A DNA stretch of 40,880 nt from Natronospira sp. (GCA_003558125.1 PWMQ01000074.1:1-40880); one strand, 5' to 3'. Counted from the stretch's first letter, positions 1-8,645 are shown. Notes: a model not told the origin generated them from the sequence alone. Made by a program: numbers and translations.

Positions 1-48
1 GAAAAGGATCTGTTGCCCTCCGGCAAGATGGAGAAGGCGAATATCTGA
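1..48 (+). CDS. C-terminal end of an unidentified protein (partial)
   Basis: The first frame reads 15 codons ending with LPSGKMEKANI and a TGA at 46-48. Twelve of the 15 codons end in G or C, as in the neighbouring genes, while the other two frames do not show this, so the frame is probably real. The P-S-G-K pattern recalls the C-terminal tail of acyl-CoA synthetase (ANL) enzymes, but 15 residues are far too few to assign a family. The gene converges on fabI and ends just before the shared bidirectional terminator. Confidence 0.4.
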   Translation, partial: EKDLLPSGKMEKANI

Positions 49-92
49 GCGACGAGCTACGAGCGACGAGCTACGAGCTACGAGCTACGAGC
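47..92. repeat. Tandem heptamer repeat GAGCTAC/GAGCGAC
   Basis: Six and a half tandem copies of a 7-bp unit (GAGCGAC, GAGCTAC, GAGCGAC, then GAGCTAC three times, then GAGC) lie directly after the stop codon of the upstream gene. The last copies form the outer part of the left arm of the terminator hairpin, and the right arm carries the reverse-complement unit GCTCGTA. A degenerate version of the same heptamer lies beside another terminator at 8696-8717. Confidence 0.85.
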
Positions 93-135
93 AAAAAAGC
101 CGGCGCATAGCGCCGGCTTTTTTGCTCGTAGCTCG
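81..135. terminator. Bidirectional intrinsic terminator with extended stem
   Basis: A perfect 26-bp inverted repeat (81-106 and 110-135) has a 3-nt loop (ATA). Its core is an 8-bp GC stem (99-106/110-117) flanked by six A on the left and six T on the right, so each strand gives a GC hairpin followed by a U run. The outer stem is made of the heptamer repeat. It lies between two convergent genes and should stop transcription from both sides. Confidence 0.9.
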
Positions 136-140
136 CAGCT

Positions 141-171
141 GAACGACTGAGGGCTCCGCCCTCAGTCGTTC
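141..171 (-). terminator. Stem-loop overlapping the fabI stop codon
   Basis: A perfect 14-bp stem (141-154 and 158-171) with a TCC loop includes the last fabI codons and its TGA stop (162-164). There is no U run straight after it on the fabI strand; the A/T-flanked hairpin at 81-135 follows. The two hairpins together probably end the fabI transcript and protect its 3' end. The perfect pairing is seen; the function is inferred. Confidence 0.6.
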
Positions 172-947
172 AAAGTCATGCCCATCATGCTGTAGCCATT
201 GTCCACATGGACAATCTCCCCGGTGATCCCCGAGGCCAGGTCGGAGCACAGGAGTGCGGCGGTGTTGCCCACTTCCTCAATGGTCACATTGCGGTTGAGC
301 GGGGTGATGCGCTTGACGTGGTCCAGCATGCTGCGGAAGTTGCTGATGCCGGCGGCCGCCAGGGTCTTGATGGGGCCGGCGGAGATGCCGTTGACTCGGG
401 CGCCGTCGGCGCCAAGGTCTGCAGCCATGAAGCGCACATTGGCTTCCAGGCTGGCCTTGGCCACGCCCATGACGTTGTAGTTGGGAATGGCCCGCTCAGC
501 GCCCAGATAGCTCATGGTCAGCAGGGCGGCGTTGCGGCCTTCCATCATCGGCCGACCGGCCTTGGCCAGGGCGGCAAAGCTGTAGGCGCTGATGTCGTGG
601 GAGATCGCGAAGTTCTCGCGGGTCACGCTCTCCAGATAACCGCCCTGCAGGGCCTCGCGAGGCGCGAAGGCGACACTGTGAACCAGGATGTCGAGGCCAT
701 CCCAGGCCTTGCCGAGACCATCAAAGACCGCCTGGATTTCCTCGTCACTGGTGACGTCGCAGGGGAAGCACAGCTCGGAGCCGAATTCGGCTGCCATCTT
801 CTCCACCCTCGGCTTGAGCTTCTCGTTCTGGTAAGTGAAGGCCAGTTCTGCCCCCTGTTGGTGCATGGCCTGAGCGATGCCGTAGGCGATGGAGCGGTTG
901 CTGGCCAGTCCCACCACCAGCGCTTTCTTGCCTTTGAGAAATGCCAT
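162..947 (-). CDS. fabI: Enoyl-[acyl-carrier-protein] reductase (NADH), FabI
   Basis: This enzyme reduces trans-2-enoyl-ACP to acyl-ACP, the last step of each elongation cycle of cytosolic type II fatty acid synthesis. The 261-residue length is typical. The short-chain dehydrogenase fold shows an N-terminal dinucleotide-binding segment ([15 protein letters not shown], about residues 11-25) and the catalytic pattern Tyr157-x6-Lys164 (YNVMGVAK), with Tyr147 in MSYLGAE as the second conserved Tyr, one residue off the Escherichia coli numbering. The C-terminal motif [14 protein letters not shown] also fits. The ATG at 947 has a strong Shine-Dalgarno sequence (AAGGGGAG). It is the last gene of the leftward gloB-mltD-fabI run, with a GC hairpin at 984-1004 between mltD and fabI. 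FabI is the triclosan and isoniazid-type target family. Confidence 0.97.
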   Translation of the reverse strand: MAFLKGKKALVVGLASNRSIAYGIAQAMHQQGAELAFTYQNEKLKPRVEKMAAEFGSELCFPCDVTSDEEIQAVFDGLGKAWDGLDILVHSVAFAPREALQGGYLESVTRENFAISHDISAYSFAALAKAGRPMMEGRNAALLTMSYLGAERAIPNYNVMGVAKASLEANVRFMAADLGADGARVNGISAGPIKTLAAAGISNFRSMLDHVKRITPLNRNVTIEEVGNTAALLCSDLASGITGEIVHVDNGYSMMGMTLND

Positions 948-983
948 CTCGAATCTCCCCTTGGGATACGTTCCAGAATCAAT

Positions 984-1004
984 GAGCCCCGCTCTGCGGG
1001 GCTC
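984..1004 (-). terminator. GC-rich stem-loop between mltD and fabI
   Basis: A perfect 9-bp stem (984-992 and 996-1004) with a TCT loop lies downstream of mltD and 37 bp upstream of the fabI start. No U run follows on either strand, so it could be a weak terminator, an RNA-processing or stabilising element, or part of a fabI leader. Its position suggests that fabI may have its own promoter or be expressed at a different level from mltD. Confidence 0.45.
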
Positions 1005-1024
1005 GCAAGTCGATGCAGGGAATC

Positions 1025-1075
1025 TTACCGGCCAGCGGCCTTCTGGGCCAGTTCAGCGACCTGACCGAGGTCGGC
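1025..1075 (-). other. In-frame coding-like extension after the mltD TGA stop
   Basis: Directly after the TGA stop of mltD (1076-1078), the same frame stays open for 16 codons ([16 protein letters not shown]) to a TAA at 1025-1027. Most codons end in G or C and the peptide looks like a regular amphipathic helix. It could be the remnant of a longer C-terminus cut by a nonsense change, a readthrough extension, or chance in high-GC DNA. Confidence 0.35.
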
Positions 1076-2776
1076 TCAGCTCCCGGATGTATTGGTTACG
1101 TCCACGATGATGGTCAACTGCTGGCCCGGCTGAAGGTAGTCATCCGCGGACAGGCTGTTCCAGCGCAGCAGGTCGTTGACGCTTACACCGAAACGACTGG
1201 CGATGCGGGCCAGGGAATCGCCGCTGCGCACCCGGTAGTTCACTCGCCGTTCCCGGTCGGTGGGGCCGGCCCGGAGGGGGCTGGCGATGCGCGCATTATC
1301 GGCGTCTTCCACCCAGACCGCCAGGGATTGTCCGGCGCGCAGGGTGTCGCCTGGGGCCATGCCGTTCCACTGGGCCAGCTGGCGGACGCCCACATCATAG
1401 CGCTGGGCGATGGACCAGAAGGATTCCCCCGGCTGGACCTGATGGCTGACCTGTTCCCGATCGCCACGCTGGGTGTTCTGAATCCGTGCCAGGCGCTGAC
1501 TGACGCTGCCGGAATAGCTGTCCGCCGAGGCCATGGAGCGGGGCACCAGGAGGTGGTGACCGGCACGAATCACATTGCCGCGCAGCTCATTGACGTCCTG
1601 GAGCAGTTCAACTGTGGTGTTGTACTGCCGGGCAATACTGATCAAGCTCTCACCCGGCTGGATCTGGTGGCGGTGCCAGGCCAGGCGGTCATCCGGGTCC
1701 AGTTCCGCGAGCGCCTCCTCGAGCTGTGTCTTGCGGTCGATGGGCACCACCAGGCGATGGGGACCATCCGGATCGGTGGCCCAGCGATTGAAGGCGGCAT
1801 TGAGACGGTAGATGTCGTCGATCTGCAGGTTGGCCAGTTCCGCGGCCAGGGCAAGATCGATCTGCCCGTCCAGCTCCACCACGGCAATGCGCGGCTCGTT
1901 GTCGATGTCGGGCAGGTTAATGCCGTAGGCCTCGGGTTGTTGAATCACGTCCCGCAATGCCAGGACCTTGGGTACATAGTGCATGGTTTCCCGAGGCAGG
2001 CGCAGGCTCCAGTAGTCCTGGTCGGCGCCCCGCTGCCGGTTGCGGCGCATGGCCCGGGAGACATTGCCGCCGCCGGCATTGTAGGCCGCCAGCGCCAGCT
2101 CCCAGTCGCCGCCGAAGCGGTCGGCCAGGGATTCCAGATAGGTCAGGGCGGCATCGGTGGCGGCTATGAAATCCCGTCGGCCGTCATACCACCAGTTCTG
2201 CTTCAGACCGAAATGGCGCCCGGTGGACGGAATGAACTGCCACATGCCCGCAGCCCGTCCGTGGGAATAGGCAAAGGGGTCATAGGCGCTTTCCACGATC
2301 GGCACCAGGGCCATTTCCATGGGTAGGCCCCGTTCTTCGATTTCGTCGAGAATATGTGTTAGAAAGGGCTCCGCCCGGCGGGCGACGCGATCCAGATAGC
2401 CCGGATGCCGTTCATGCCAGCGGATCTGGGGTTCGATCCGCGGATGCTGGCGTTCCTCCATGGCAAAGCCCCGCCGCATCCGCTCCCAGACATCGGCGGG
2501 TTCCGAGTCCTGTTCGGATTCCGCCTCCACCAGGTGGGTGGCATGATCGCGCCAGTCCAGTTCAAAGTCCGTATTCAAGGTCTGGCGATAGGCATCCCCT
2601 TCCAGCTCAGGGACCAGGCCCACTTCCGGGGTGGTGGGGTCCGCTTCGTACTCCTGATCCATCCACGGCATGGTGCCGCAGCCGGCGATGATCAGGGGGA
2701 GCAGGGGGATCAGGGCATGTTGCAATCGTCCCCGGCGCGGCAGCCGGGCGTGCTGATCAATGGCTTTGCCTGTCAT
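1076..2776 (-). CDS. mltD: Membrane-bound lytic murein transglycosylase D, three LysM domains
   Basis: This periplasmic lipoprotein cleaves the peptidoglycan glycan strand between MurNAc and GlcNAc and forms 1,6-anhydro ends. The 566-residue product starts with a basic N-terminus and a lipobox (LIIAGC, Cys33). The SLT domain (about 120-280) contains the catalytic Glu162 in ALVPIVESAYDP, followed by AAGMWQFIPSTG and ALAAYNAGGGN, typical of family 1D. Three LysM peptidoglycan-binding repeats follow (about 365-410, 435-480 and 510-555; for example HQVQPGESFWSIAQRY and YRVRSGDSLARIASRF). It lies 27 bp after gloB and is probably co-transcribed with it. No strong Shine-Dalgarno is visible at the chosen ATG. 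The frame beyond the stop is unusual (see 1025-1075). Confidence 0.95.
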   Translation of the reverse strand: MTGKAIDQHARLPRRGRLQHALIPLLPLIIAGCGTMPWMDQEYEADPTTPEVGLVPELEGDAYRQTLNTDFELDWRDHATHLVEAESEQDSEPADVWERMRRGFAMEERQHPRIEPQIRWHERHPGYLDRVARRAEPFLTHILDEIEERGLPMEMALVPIVESAYDPFAYSHGRAAGMWQFIPSTGRHFGLKQNWWYDGRRDFIAATDAALTYLESLADRFGGDWELALAAYNAGGGNVSRAMRRNRQRGADQDYWSLRLPRETMHYVPKVLALRDVIQQPEAYGINLPDIDNEPRIAVVELDGQIDLALAAELANLQIDDIYRLNAAFNRWATDPDGPHRLVVPIDRKTQLEEALAELDPDDRLAWHRHQIQPGESLISIARQYNTTVELLQDVNELRGNVIRAGHHLLVPRSMASADSYSGSVSQRLARIQNTQRGDREQVSHQVQPGESFWSIAQRYDVGVRQLAQWNGMAPGDTLRAGQSLAVWVEDADNARIASPLRAGPTDRERRVNYRVRSGDSLARIASRFGVSVNDLLRWNSLSADDYLQPGQQLTIIVDVTNTSGS

Positions 2777-2803
2777 TGATTCGGTCTCTGTTTGGTTGCT
2801 TCT

Positions 2804-3574
2804 TCAGAAGCCGTCTTTCCAGTCACGAATGACTGAAAACACGTCCTCCGGGCTGTTCAGTTCCCTGCCGGCCCGCCGGCTGGCGCTCTCGCGCACGCTG
2901 GCTTCCCGGCAGCGCAGGAATACGTTGTAGTCTCGCTCCATTGCCAGGCTCGTTGGCAGCGATGGCAGGCCATCAGCGAGACGCGCCTCGGCCCGCTCTC
3001 GGACCTGTGCAATGGCTTCATTGTCCGGCTCCACCGCGTGGCAGAAGTCCAGATTCTTGAGGGTGTACTCATGCCCGCAGTAAAGCTCGGTCTCAGCGGG
3101 CAGGTTGGCCAGCCGGTCCAGTGATGCCAGCATTTGCGGCGCCGTACCCTCGAACATGCGTCCACAGCCACCGGCGAACAAGGTGTCACCGCTCAAAAGC
3201 AGGCCATGCCCATGGTAGGCAATATGGCCCAGGGTGTGGCCGGGAATGGCCAGCACATCGAATTCCAGCCCCAGGCCGGGCAATTCCACCCGATCACCGT
3301 CGGCCAGGGCGTGGCTGCGCGCCGGAACGGGTTCATCGCGCGGGCCATAGACAGGCACCGGCCAATGCTCGAGCAGCGCTTCGATGCCGTTCACATGGTC
3401 CCAATGTCGGTGGGTAACCAGGATTGCCTCAGGGGTGAGGCCGCGAGTGGTCAGCGCTTCTCGAACCGGGGCTGCCTCGCCAGGGTCCACCACGGCGACC
3501 CGGTCGGGCTGTTCACCGTGGAGCAGCCACACGAAATTGTCTCTCAGGACCGGAACGACGCTCACTTCTGGCAT
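2804..3574 (-). CDS. gloB: Hydroxyacylglutathione hydrolase (glyoxalase II)
   Basis: This cytosolic metallo-beta-lactamase-fold enzyme hydrolyses S-D-lactoylglutathione to D-lactate and glutathione, the second step of methylglyoxal detoxification. The binuclear metal motif THRHWDH is visible with His55, His57, Asp59 and His60, followed by GHTLGHIAYH, GDTLFAGGCGR and YCGHEYT. The length of 256 residues and the C-terminal substrate-binding region fit GloB rather than the shorter YcbL type. It is the first gene of the leftward run gloB-mltD(-fabI) and is divergent from the methyltransferase gene, an arrangement known from Pseudomonas. A candidate promoter lies so close (3582-3609) that the mRNA may be nearly leaderless. 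Confidence 0.95.
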   Translation of the reverse strand: MPEVSVVPVLRDNFVWLLHGEQPDRVAVVDPGEAAPVREALTTRGLTPEAILVTHRHWDHVNGIEALLEHWPVPVYGPRDEPVPARSHALADGDRVELPGLGLEFDVLAIPGHTLGHIAYHGHGLLLSGDTLFAGGCGRMFEGTAPQMLASLDRLANLPAETELYCGHEYTLKNLDFCHAVEPDNEAIAQVRERAEARLADGLPSLPTSLAMERDYNVFLRCREASVRESASRRAGRELNSPEDVFSVIRDWKDGF

Positions 3575-3581
3575 GGCGCCT

Positions 3582-3609
3582 ATCCTACCCGTACTGGGGA
3601 AAAGGTCAA
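3582..3609 (-). promoter_or_regulatory. Candidate sigma-70 promoter for gloB
   Basis: On the minus strand, TTGACC (3609-3604) and TAGGAT (3587-3582) are separated by 16 bp. The -10 ends only 7 bp before the gloB ATG, so transcription would begin at or within a base or two of the start codon. Either the mRNA is leaderless or the true promoter lies further upstream. Confidence 0.35.
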
Positions 3610-3657
3610 CAAAAATAGCACCTTGGGGAAATGTTTTCGAGGCATCGCCGAGACCGG

Positions 3658-3686
3658 TTGGCGCCCGGGCGAGGGCCGGTTATGCT
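3658..3686 (+). promoter_or_regulatory. Candidate sigma-70 promoter for the methyltransferase-rnhA-dnaQ genes
   Basis: TTGGCG (3658-3663) and TATGCT (3681-3686) are separated by exactly 17 bp and placed about 35 bp before the chosen start codon at 3721. The position supports the downstream ATG over the in-frame alternatives at 3631, 3682 and 3697. The call rests on consensus matching only. Confidence 0.4.
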
Positions 3687-3720
3687 GTGCCCCGGGATGC
3701 AGCGTGGGGTTACTGGCGGG

Positions 3721-4452
3721 ATGGCGGCATCAACATCGGAATCCTGGTTCGAAACCCCCCTGGCCCGGGCCACCCTGGCATGCGAACGGCTGCTCGCGGG
3801 GCGGCTCACCGAGCGCCTTTTTGGGGGGCGGCTGCTGCAGCTGGGACACTGGAGCGAGATGTCGGCCCTGCTGGAGCACTGTCGGGTCAATCGTCGACTG
3901 GTAGTGGATGCCGCCGCACCGGCGGACATTGTCGCTGATCTTGCGGCATTGCCCGTTGCCAGCGGCAGTATCGACGTGGTCGTCATGCCGCACACCCTGG
4001 AGTTCGCTGCCAACCCCCACGCCAGCCTGCGGGAGGCGGATCGGGTGCTGGCCCACGGCGGACATATTTTCATGCTGGGTTTCAGTCGCTACAGCCTCTG
4101 GGGCTTTCGGGAACTGCTTCGCCGCCCGCCCTATGGCAATGGAGCACGACTGCTGGCAGAACATCGCATCGGCGACTGGATGCAGCTGTTGGGTTTCGAG
4201 CTGCTGGCAATGGAGCGCTATTTTTATCGTCTGCCCATCAATCAGCCCTGGCTCATTCGTCGTAGCCGCTGGTTGGAGCAGTGGGGGCGTTCGCGATTGC
4301 CCGGGCCCTGGCCGGCAGCCGCCTGGGCCGCGGTTTTCCGTAAACAGCCCCCGGGCGCGACCCCCATCAGCCCTCACTGGTATGGTCGCCGCCCCGTCAT
4401 CCGGCCGGGTACCGTCCCCGGCGGACTGAGTCATAACCGAAAGAGGAGCTGA
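3721..4452 (+). CDS. Class I SAM-dependent methyltransferase (Methyltransf_11 type)
   Basis: The substrate is unknown. The core [19 protein letters not shown] (acidic loop of the SAM-binding fold) followed by [15 protein letters not shown] and the [10 protein letters not shown] segment is typical of the Methyltransf_11 family gene found between gloB and rnhA in Pseudomonas and relatives. The first glycine motif is degenerate (VVDAAAPAD), so cofactor binding may be altered. I chose the ATG at 3721 (243 residues, MAASTSES) because the frame upstream is not conserved-looking and a G-rich Shine-Dalgarno (GGCGGG) precedes it; ATGs at 3631, 3682 and 3697 are alternatives. The stop is followed after two bases by the TTG start of rnhA, indicating translational coupling. 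Confidence 0.85.
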   Translation: MAASTSESWFETPLARATLACERLLAGRLTERLFGGRLLQLGHWSEMSALLEHCRVNRRLVVDAAAPADIVADLAALPVASGSIDVVVMPHTLEFAANPHASLREADRVLAHGGHIFMLGFSRYSLWGFRELLRRPPYGNGARLLAEHRIGDWMQLLGFELLAMERYFYRLPINQPWLIRRSRWLEQWGRSRLPGPWPAAAWAAVFRKQPPGATPISPHWYGRRPVIRPGTVPGGLSHNRKRS

Positions 4453-4454
4453 AT

Positions 4455-4907
4455 TTGTCTTCCAATGTCGTCACCGCCTACACCGATGGCGCCTGCCGGG
4501 GAAATCCCGGTCCGGGCGGCTGGGGTGTGGTGCTGGAATGGAATGGCCACCGCCGGGAACTCAAGGGGGGCGAAGCCGAAACCACCAACAATCGCATGGA
4601 GCTCAGGGCGGCCATTGAAGCCTTGACCGCCCTGAAACGTCGTTGTCGCGTGGATATCCATACCGACTCGGAGTACGTTCGCAAGGGCATTACCACCTGG
4701 ATGGATGGCTGGAAACGAAACAACTGGAAAACCGCCAGCAAGAAACCCGTCAAGAATCGTGAGCTGTGGGAGGCCCTGGACCAACTGCGCAACAAGCACG
4801 ATGTGCGCTGGTACTGGGTCAAGGGGCATTCGGGGCACCCGGGCAATGAACGGGCGGATGCCTTGGCCAATGAAGGCATTGATGAATTGCAGGCCGCGGG
4901 CCATTGA
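4455..4907 (+). CDS. rnhA: Ribonuclease HI
   Basis: RNase HI degrades the RNA strand of RNA-DNA hybrids, removing primers and R-loops. The 150-residue protein has all catalytic acids: Asp11 ([16 protein letters not shown]), Glu49 (NRMELRA), Asp71 (TDSEYV) and Asp135 (NERADALA), plus His125 in [10 protein letters not shown]. Translation starts at TTG (4455), preceded by AGAGGAG with a 6-nt spacer; no in-frame ATG exists nearby. The TTG start close to the methyltransferase stop points to coupled, modest expression. It is followed after 13 bp by dnaQ, the classical rnhA-dnaQ pair, here in tandem rather than divergent as in Escherichia coli. Confidence 0.97.
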   Translation: MSSNVVTAYTDGACRGNPGPGGWGVVLEWNGHRRELKGGEAETTNNRMELRAAIEALTALKRRCRVDIHTDSEYVRKGITTWMDGWKRNNWKTASKKPVKNRELWEALDQLRNKHDVRWYWVKGHSGHPGNERADALANEGIDELQAAGH

Positions 4908-4920
4908 ACGAGGTTAAGAC

Positions 4921-5667
4921 ATGACAAGACAGATTGTCCTGGATACGGAAACCACCGGTATTGAAACCAGTGACGGCCATCGCATCATCGAAATTGGCTG
5001 TGTGGAGATGGTCAACCGCCGCCTCACCGGCCGCAATTTTCACCAGTATCTCAATCCGGATCGGGAAGTGGATGCCGGTGCGGTTGAAGTGCATGGCCTC
5101 AGCAATGATTTCCTGGAAGACAAGCCGCGTTTCGAGGAAGTGGTGGATGACTTTCTCGACTTTGTTCGCGGCGCTGAGCTGGTTATTCACAATGCGCCTT
5201 TCGATGTCGGCTTCCTCGACAATGAACTGCACTTGCTCAAGCGACCGGAAAGAATTCAGGAGCTATGCGAGGTACTCGATACCCTGGTCATGGCTCGGCG
5301 CATGCATCCCGGTCAACGCAATAGCCTGGATGCCTTGTGCAAGCGCTATGAAGTAGATAACTCCAATCGAGACCTTCACGGCGCCTTACTGGATGCCGAG
5401 ATCCTTGCCGATGTCTATCTGGCCATGACCGGCGGGCAGAAGACGCTGCTTCTCAATGAGGAAGAGGAAGAAGGGGGTGAGGCCGGTGGCAGCGCGTCTC
5501 GCATCCGGCGAGTCAATCGCGAGGGCCTGCAGTTGCGGGTGGTTTCTGCCACGGATGTTGAGCTGGAAGCCCACGAGCGCCGGATCCAGGCCATTCATGA
5601 AAAGAGCGGCGGTGCGGTCTGGCTGCGCCAAGGCGCTGAGAGTGCCTCGGTGGATGGAGAGACATGA
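4921..5667 (+). CDS. dnaQ: DNA polymerase III epsilon subunit (proofreading 3'-5' exonuclease)
   Basis: DnaQ is the proofreading exonuclease of the replicative polymerase core. The DEDDh residues are visible: Asp8 and Glu10 (VLDTETTG), Asp95 ([10 protein letters not shown]), His153 and Asp158 ([17 protein letters not shown]). The 248-residue length and the extended C-terminal tail (about 180-248) fit full DnaQ, whose tail binds the alpha subunit; a lone exonuclease would be shorter. An acidic stretch ([11 protein letters not shown]) lies at the domain junction. The stop overlaps the start of the acetyltransferase gene by four bases (ATGA). Confidence 0.96.
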   Translation: MTRQIVLDTETTGIETSDGHRIIEIGCVEMVNRRLTGRNFHQYLNPDREVDAGAVEVHGLSNDFLEDKPRFEEVVDDFLDFVRGAELVIHNAPFDVGFLDNELHLLKRPERIQELCEVLDTLVMARRMHPGQRNSLDALCKRYEVDNSNRDLHGALLDAEILADVYLAMTGGQKTLLLNEEEEEGGEAGGSASRIRRVNREGLQLRVVSATDVELEAHERRIQAIHEKSGGAVWLRQGAESASVDGET

Positions 5668-6161
5668 ATCAGGACTCTAAGGCACATCGGTTCGGCGACT
5701 ATCGGATCCGGCTCTGGACAGCCGAAGATCGCGACGCGGTGGTGGCCTTGCTGGCCCAGGTTCTTGCCGAGTATGGCCTGAACTTTGAGCCAGAGGATGC
5801 CGACGAGGATGTGGTTCATGTCCAAAAGCATTATATGGACCGGCAAGGAGAGTTCTGGCTGGTGGAAATTGACCAGCGCATTGTGGGAACGGCAGCCTTC
5901 TACCCGCTACATGGACGGGCCGATGTGGCGGAAATCCGCAAGATGTATCTATTGCCGGAAGCCCGTGGCCAGGGGCTGGGACGCTGGCTTCTAGACTTCC
6001 TGGAGGATCGCGCCAGGGCGCGGGGCTTCAAGTACGCGCGTCTGGAAACCGCAGCGGTGCTCAAGGAAGCCATCGCCCTGTATGAGTCCGCCGGTTACAC
6101 CACGGCCCCGGACAGTGTCGCCACCCGCCGCTGTGATCGTGTCCTGATCAAAGCGCTCTAG
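5664..6161 (+). CDS. GNAT-family N-acetyltransferase
   Basis: This probably transfers an acetyl group from acetyl-CoA to an unknown amine, in the cytosol. The 165-residue protein shows the GNAT core: beta-strand [20 protein letters not shown], motif [21 protein letters not shown] with the R-G-Q-G-L-G acetyl-CoA-binding loop, and motif B ALYESAGY near the C-terminus. The ATG overlaps the dnaQ stop (ATGA), so it is translated from the same mRNA; that does not imply a shared function. The substrate cannot be told from the sequence. Confidence 0.88.
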   Translation: MNQDSKAHRFGDYRIRLWTAEDRDAVVALLAQVLAEYGLNFEPEDADEDVVHVQKHYMDRQGEFWLVEIDQRIVGTAAFYPLHGRADVAEIRKMYLLPEARGQGLGRWLLDFLEDRARARGFKYARLETAAVLKEAIALYESAGYTTAPDSVATRRCDRVLIKAL

Positions 6162-6180
6162 ATTCCTGCTTGCTTGGGAC

Positions 6181-6203
6181 CACGGGGCAAGCTCGCTTCC
6201 CAC
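6181..6203. repeat. REP-like imperfect palindrome after the acetyltransferase gene
   Basis: Read on the minus strand, this begins GTGGGAAGCGAGCTTGCC and forms an imperfect palindrome. It resembles the short extragenic palindromes common between genes in pseudomonads and other gammaproteobacteria. Related palindromes with a different core lie at 39530 and 40548. It may act as a 3' mRNA stabiliser or weak terminator for the dnaQ run. Family membership is a judgement by eye. Confidence 0.4.
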
Positions 6204-6272
6204 GCCCCCGTCTTGCGCAGCCTTCTCCCATGAACTAGCTTCAGAGAGTCGTTTTCTGTCGGGAGAGAACTC

Positions 6273-8645
6273 ATGGACCGCGAGAGCCCAGCCTTTGGGC
6301 GCACTCTGGCGCGCCTTTTGATACTTGCCCTTTTCCTGTCCCTTGCTGGCTGCCTGGCCAGCGATTCGGATGATGCCAGCGACGAAGAGGAGACGCTAGC
6401 GGACGGTCTGCTGTTCACCACCCAGGCCCGGCTTGCCCCGGTCCAGGGCGAGGAGGCACTGATCGATCCTCCCCTGCGCCATGGCGACCCCGAGGCCGGT
6501 GAGCCGGCATTCGTGGACCGGGAGACGGAGGAGGGGGTGGAGTCCTTCCCCGAGCTGGGGGCGGTGGAACTGGGTGACGGCCTTGCCCGTGTCCAGCGGG
6601 ATGAATTGGGGCTTGGCGAGCCGTCAGATGATCGGGCCAGCGTCTATTTCATGCTCCACACGGCCGATGTGCAGGTGGTGGACGAAAAATCACCGGGGCT
6701 GATCCCGGCCAGCAAGTTTGCCGCGCGCCCCACCACGACACCGGCGCATCGCAGTCAGAACGCCTATGTGCCCCATGCTGCTGATGCCATGATCCGGGCC
6801 GCCAATCGTATCCAGGCCGAGTTCCGGCCCTTCAACCTCGCCGTCCATGCCGGTGATGCCATTGAAGGTGCCCAGGCCAATGAGCTGGACTGGTTCCTGA
6901 CTCTGCTGAACGGCGGACAGTTCACGCCGGTGAGTGCCGATACCCTCAACGTCGATGCCCCGGAGGGGCTGGATCCGGAGGCGCCGATCGATGCCGAGGG
7001 CCTGGATGGGCCCTGGCTGGCAGCGGTCGGCAACCATGACGTATTGGCGCTCGGGAATTTTCCCATCGGGGCCCTGGCTTTCGTTAACCAGCCGGAACAG
7101 TTCCCCCTGTTTCAGTCCATCTTCGGCCAGGCCGGACTTTCTGTGCCCAACCTTGGGCCTCGGGAAGAACGCCGGGACTGGTTGGACGAAAGCGAGCTGC
7201 TTATTACGCCGGATGAAGATCTGGATCTGGACCAACTGCTTTCATGGACGCGCAAGGCAGAGGCCTTCGCCGATTTTTTCCAGGATGGTGGCTTCAATCC
7301 TCAGTCCATCGCCTCCGATCAGCAGCGCGAACAGCTGGATCGCTGTGGCTTCATCGACGGCCATTTTGATACCAATGGCCAGCCTTCGGGCCATGGTTTC
7401 GGTGGCTTGAACGAACCTGATCCGGATGGACGCTGCGTAGGCTTTCATAGCCACCAGCCCGACGATGCCCCCTGGCTTCGGGTGGTCACCCTGGATACCG
7501 CCTATATCTACGGCGGTGACCTGGGTGTGATCGGTCGGCCCCAGGCGCCCTATGATTTTGATGCCCTGGAGATCAGCGAGGCGCTTTCCCAGGCCTTCTC
7601 CGAAGGTGATGAGGCCCTGACAAAGCCCGACACCGCGCAGGATCTCTTCCAGGTGCCTTATCTGCAGGGTGAAGCACTCAGCGATGACTTTGATGATCCG
7701 ACACGGGATCAGGTGGCCTTTCTGGAGGCTGAGCTTGCTGCTGCCGCTGATGAGAATCAGGCCGTGATCATCCACAGCCATCACTACAACGGCTCCATGA
7801 CGGCCGTGCATGAGTTCAGGCTCTTCCTCGAAGCACTGATCTGTGAGGGGCTGTCCACTGCAATTGGGTTTCGGACCGGAGAGCCTGCGGACTGCGATCC
7901 CGCCGACGGGCAACTCAGCACCGGCAATGTCGGGGCACCCGTGCGGGGGGCAGAGGATGCCGGTAATCGACAGGCGCTGGATCTGTTCGCCCAGATCATG
8001 GAAGGCAGCAGTGATGCGACCTTCGCCGAACTGGATCAGGATACGGTAAATGACGGAGTCGCTACCTTGAATCTGCTGCAATCGGGTGCCGGAGATCAGG
8101 TGGTGCTGGCATTCCAGTTGCTCTTCAACCTGCGCTCCATCATGCCGGACCCGGTGGAGCCCATGGCCCCGGAGCAATTGCGCACCCAACTGGCCCAACA
8201 CCCCAATGTGATTCTCCATCTGGCCGGTCATGCCCACCGGCACAGCATCACGGCGGTCTGTGTTAACGGCGAAATGATCGCCGCCGATGAGGGCGATAGT
8301 TGCGCTGACCGGGGCGCCGACCAGGCAGACCAGGGCTACTATGAGATTGTCTCTCCGGGGAGTGTGGATCGGCCCATGGAGTGGAAGCTGGTGGAGCTGG
8401 TGGACAACGGCGATGACAGCCTTTCGGTCTTCACCACCGCCTACGGCGCTGCGGGCGATCCCTTCTACGACCAGGCCATGCGCCTGGCCCTCGCCGATAT
8501 CCTGGTGGACGCCGCCTCACCCCGCGTCGATCACCCGGCCGACATCAATGTGGAGTTGACTGTCCCACTACCCCCAGGCGTCAGCACCCGCCTCCAGGAC
8601 GCCGAAAGACAGGAAATCATCTCCCACCAGTTTGACGAGCTGTAA
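6273..8645 (+). CDS. Lipoprotein of the calcineurin-like metallophosphoesterase superfamily
   Basis: This is a 790-residue exported lipoprotein: a short basic start, hydrophobic stretch and lipobox LSLAGC with Cys27, then a very acidic linker. The metallophosphoesterase motifs occur in order: Asp132 in HTADVQ (first motif, with Gln where His is usual), Gly194-Asp195 in AVHAGDAIEGA, Asn254-His255-Asp256 in AVGNHDV, His501/His503/His504 in IHSHHYNG, and GHAHRH with His653 and His655. It is therefore probably an active binuclear metallophosphatase facing the periplasm or cell surface. The insertions between motifs are long, so the substrate is unknown. Shine-Dalgarno GGGAGAG precedes the ATG. 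It is a single gene bounded by a REP-like element and a strong terminator. Confidence 0.85.
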   Translation: MDRESPAFGRTLARLLILALFLSLAGCLASDSDDASDEEETLADGLLFTTQARLAPVQGEEALIDPPLRHGDPEAGEPAFVDRETEEGVESFPELGAVELGDGLARVQRDELGLGEPSDDRASVYFMLHTADVQVVDEKSPGLIPASKFAARPTTTPAHRSQNAYVPHAADAMIRAANRIQAEFRPFNLAVHAGDAIEGAQANELDWFLTLLNGGQFTPVSADTLNVDAPEGLDPEAPIDAEGLDGPWLAAVGNHDVLALGNFPIGALAFVNQPEQFPLFQSIFGQAGLSVPNLGPREERRDWLDESELLITPDEDLDLDQLLSWTRKAEAFADFFQDGGFNPQSIASDQQREQLDRCGFIDGHFDTNGQPSGHGFGGLNEPDPDGRCVGFHSHQPDDAPWLRVVTLDTAYIYGGDLGVIGRPQAPYDFDALEISEALSQAFSEGDEALTKPDTAQDLFQVPYLQGEALSDDFDDPTRDQVAFLEAELAAAADENQAVIIHSHHYNGSMTAVHEFRLFLEALICEGLSTAIGFRTGEPADCDPADGQLSTGNVGAPVRGAEDAGNRQALDLFAQIMEGSSDATFAELDQDTVNDGVATLNLLQSGAGDQVVLAFQLLFNLRSIMPDPVEPMAPEQLRTQLAQHPNVILHLAGHAHRHSITAVCVNGEMIAADEGDSCADRGADQADQGYYEIVSPGSVDRPMEWKLVELVDNGDDSLSVFTTAYGAAGDPFYDQAMRLALADILVDAASPRVDHPADINVELTVPLPPGVSTRLQDAERQEIISHQFDEL

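Noticed and set aside
47..92. Possible CRISPR array because of regular repeats
   Set aside because: The repeat unit is 7 bp and directly tandem, with no spacers.
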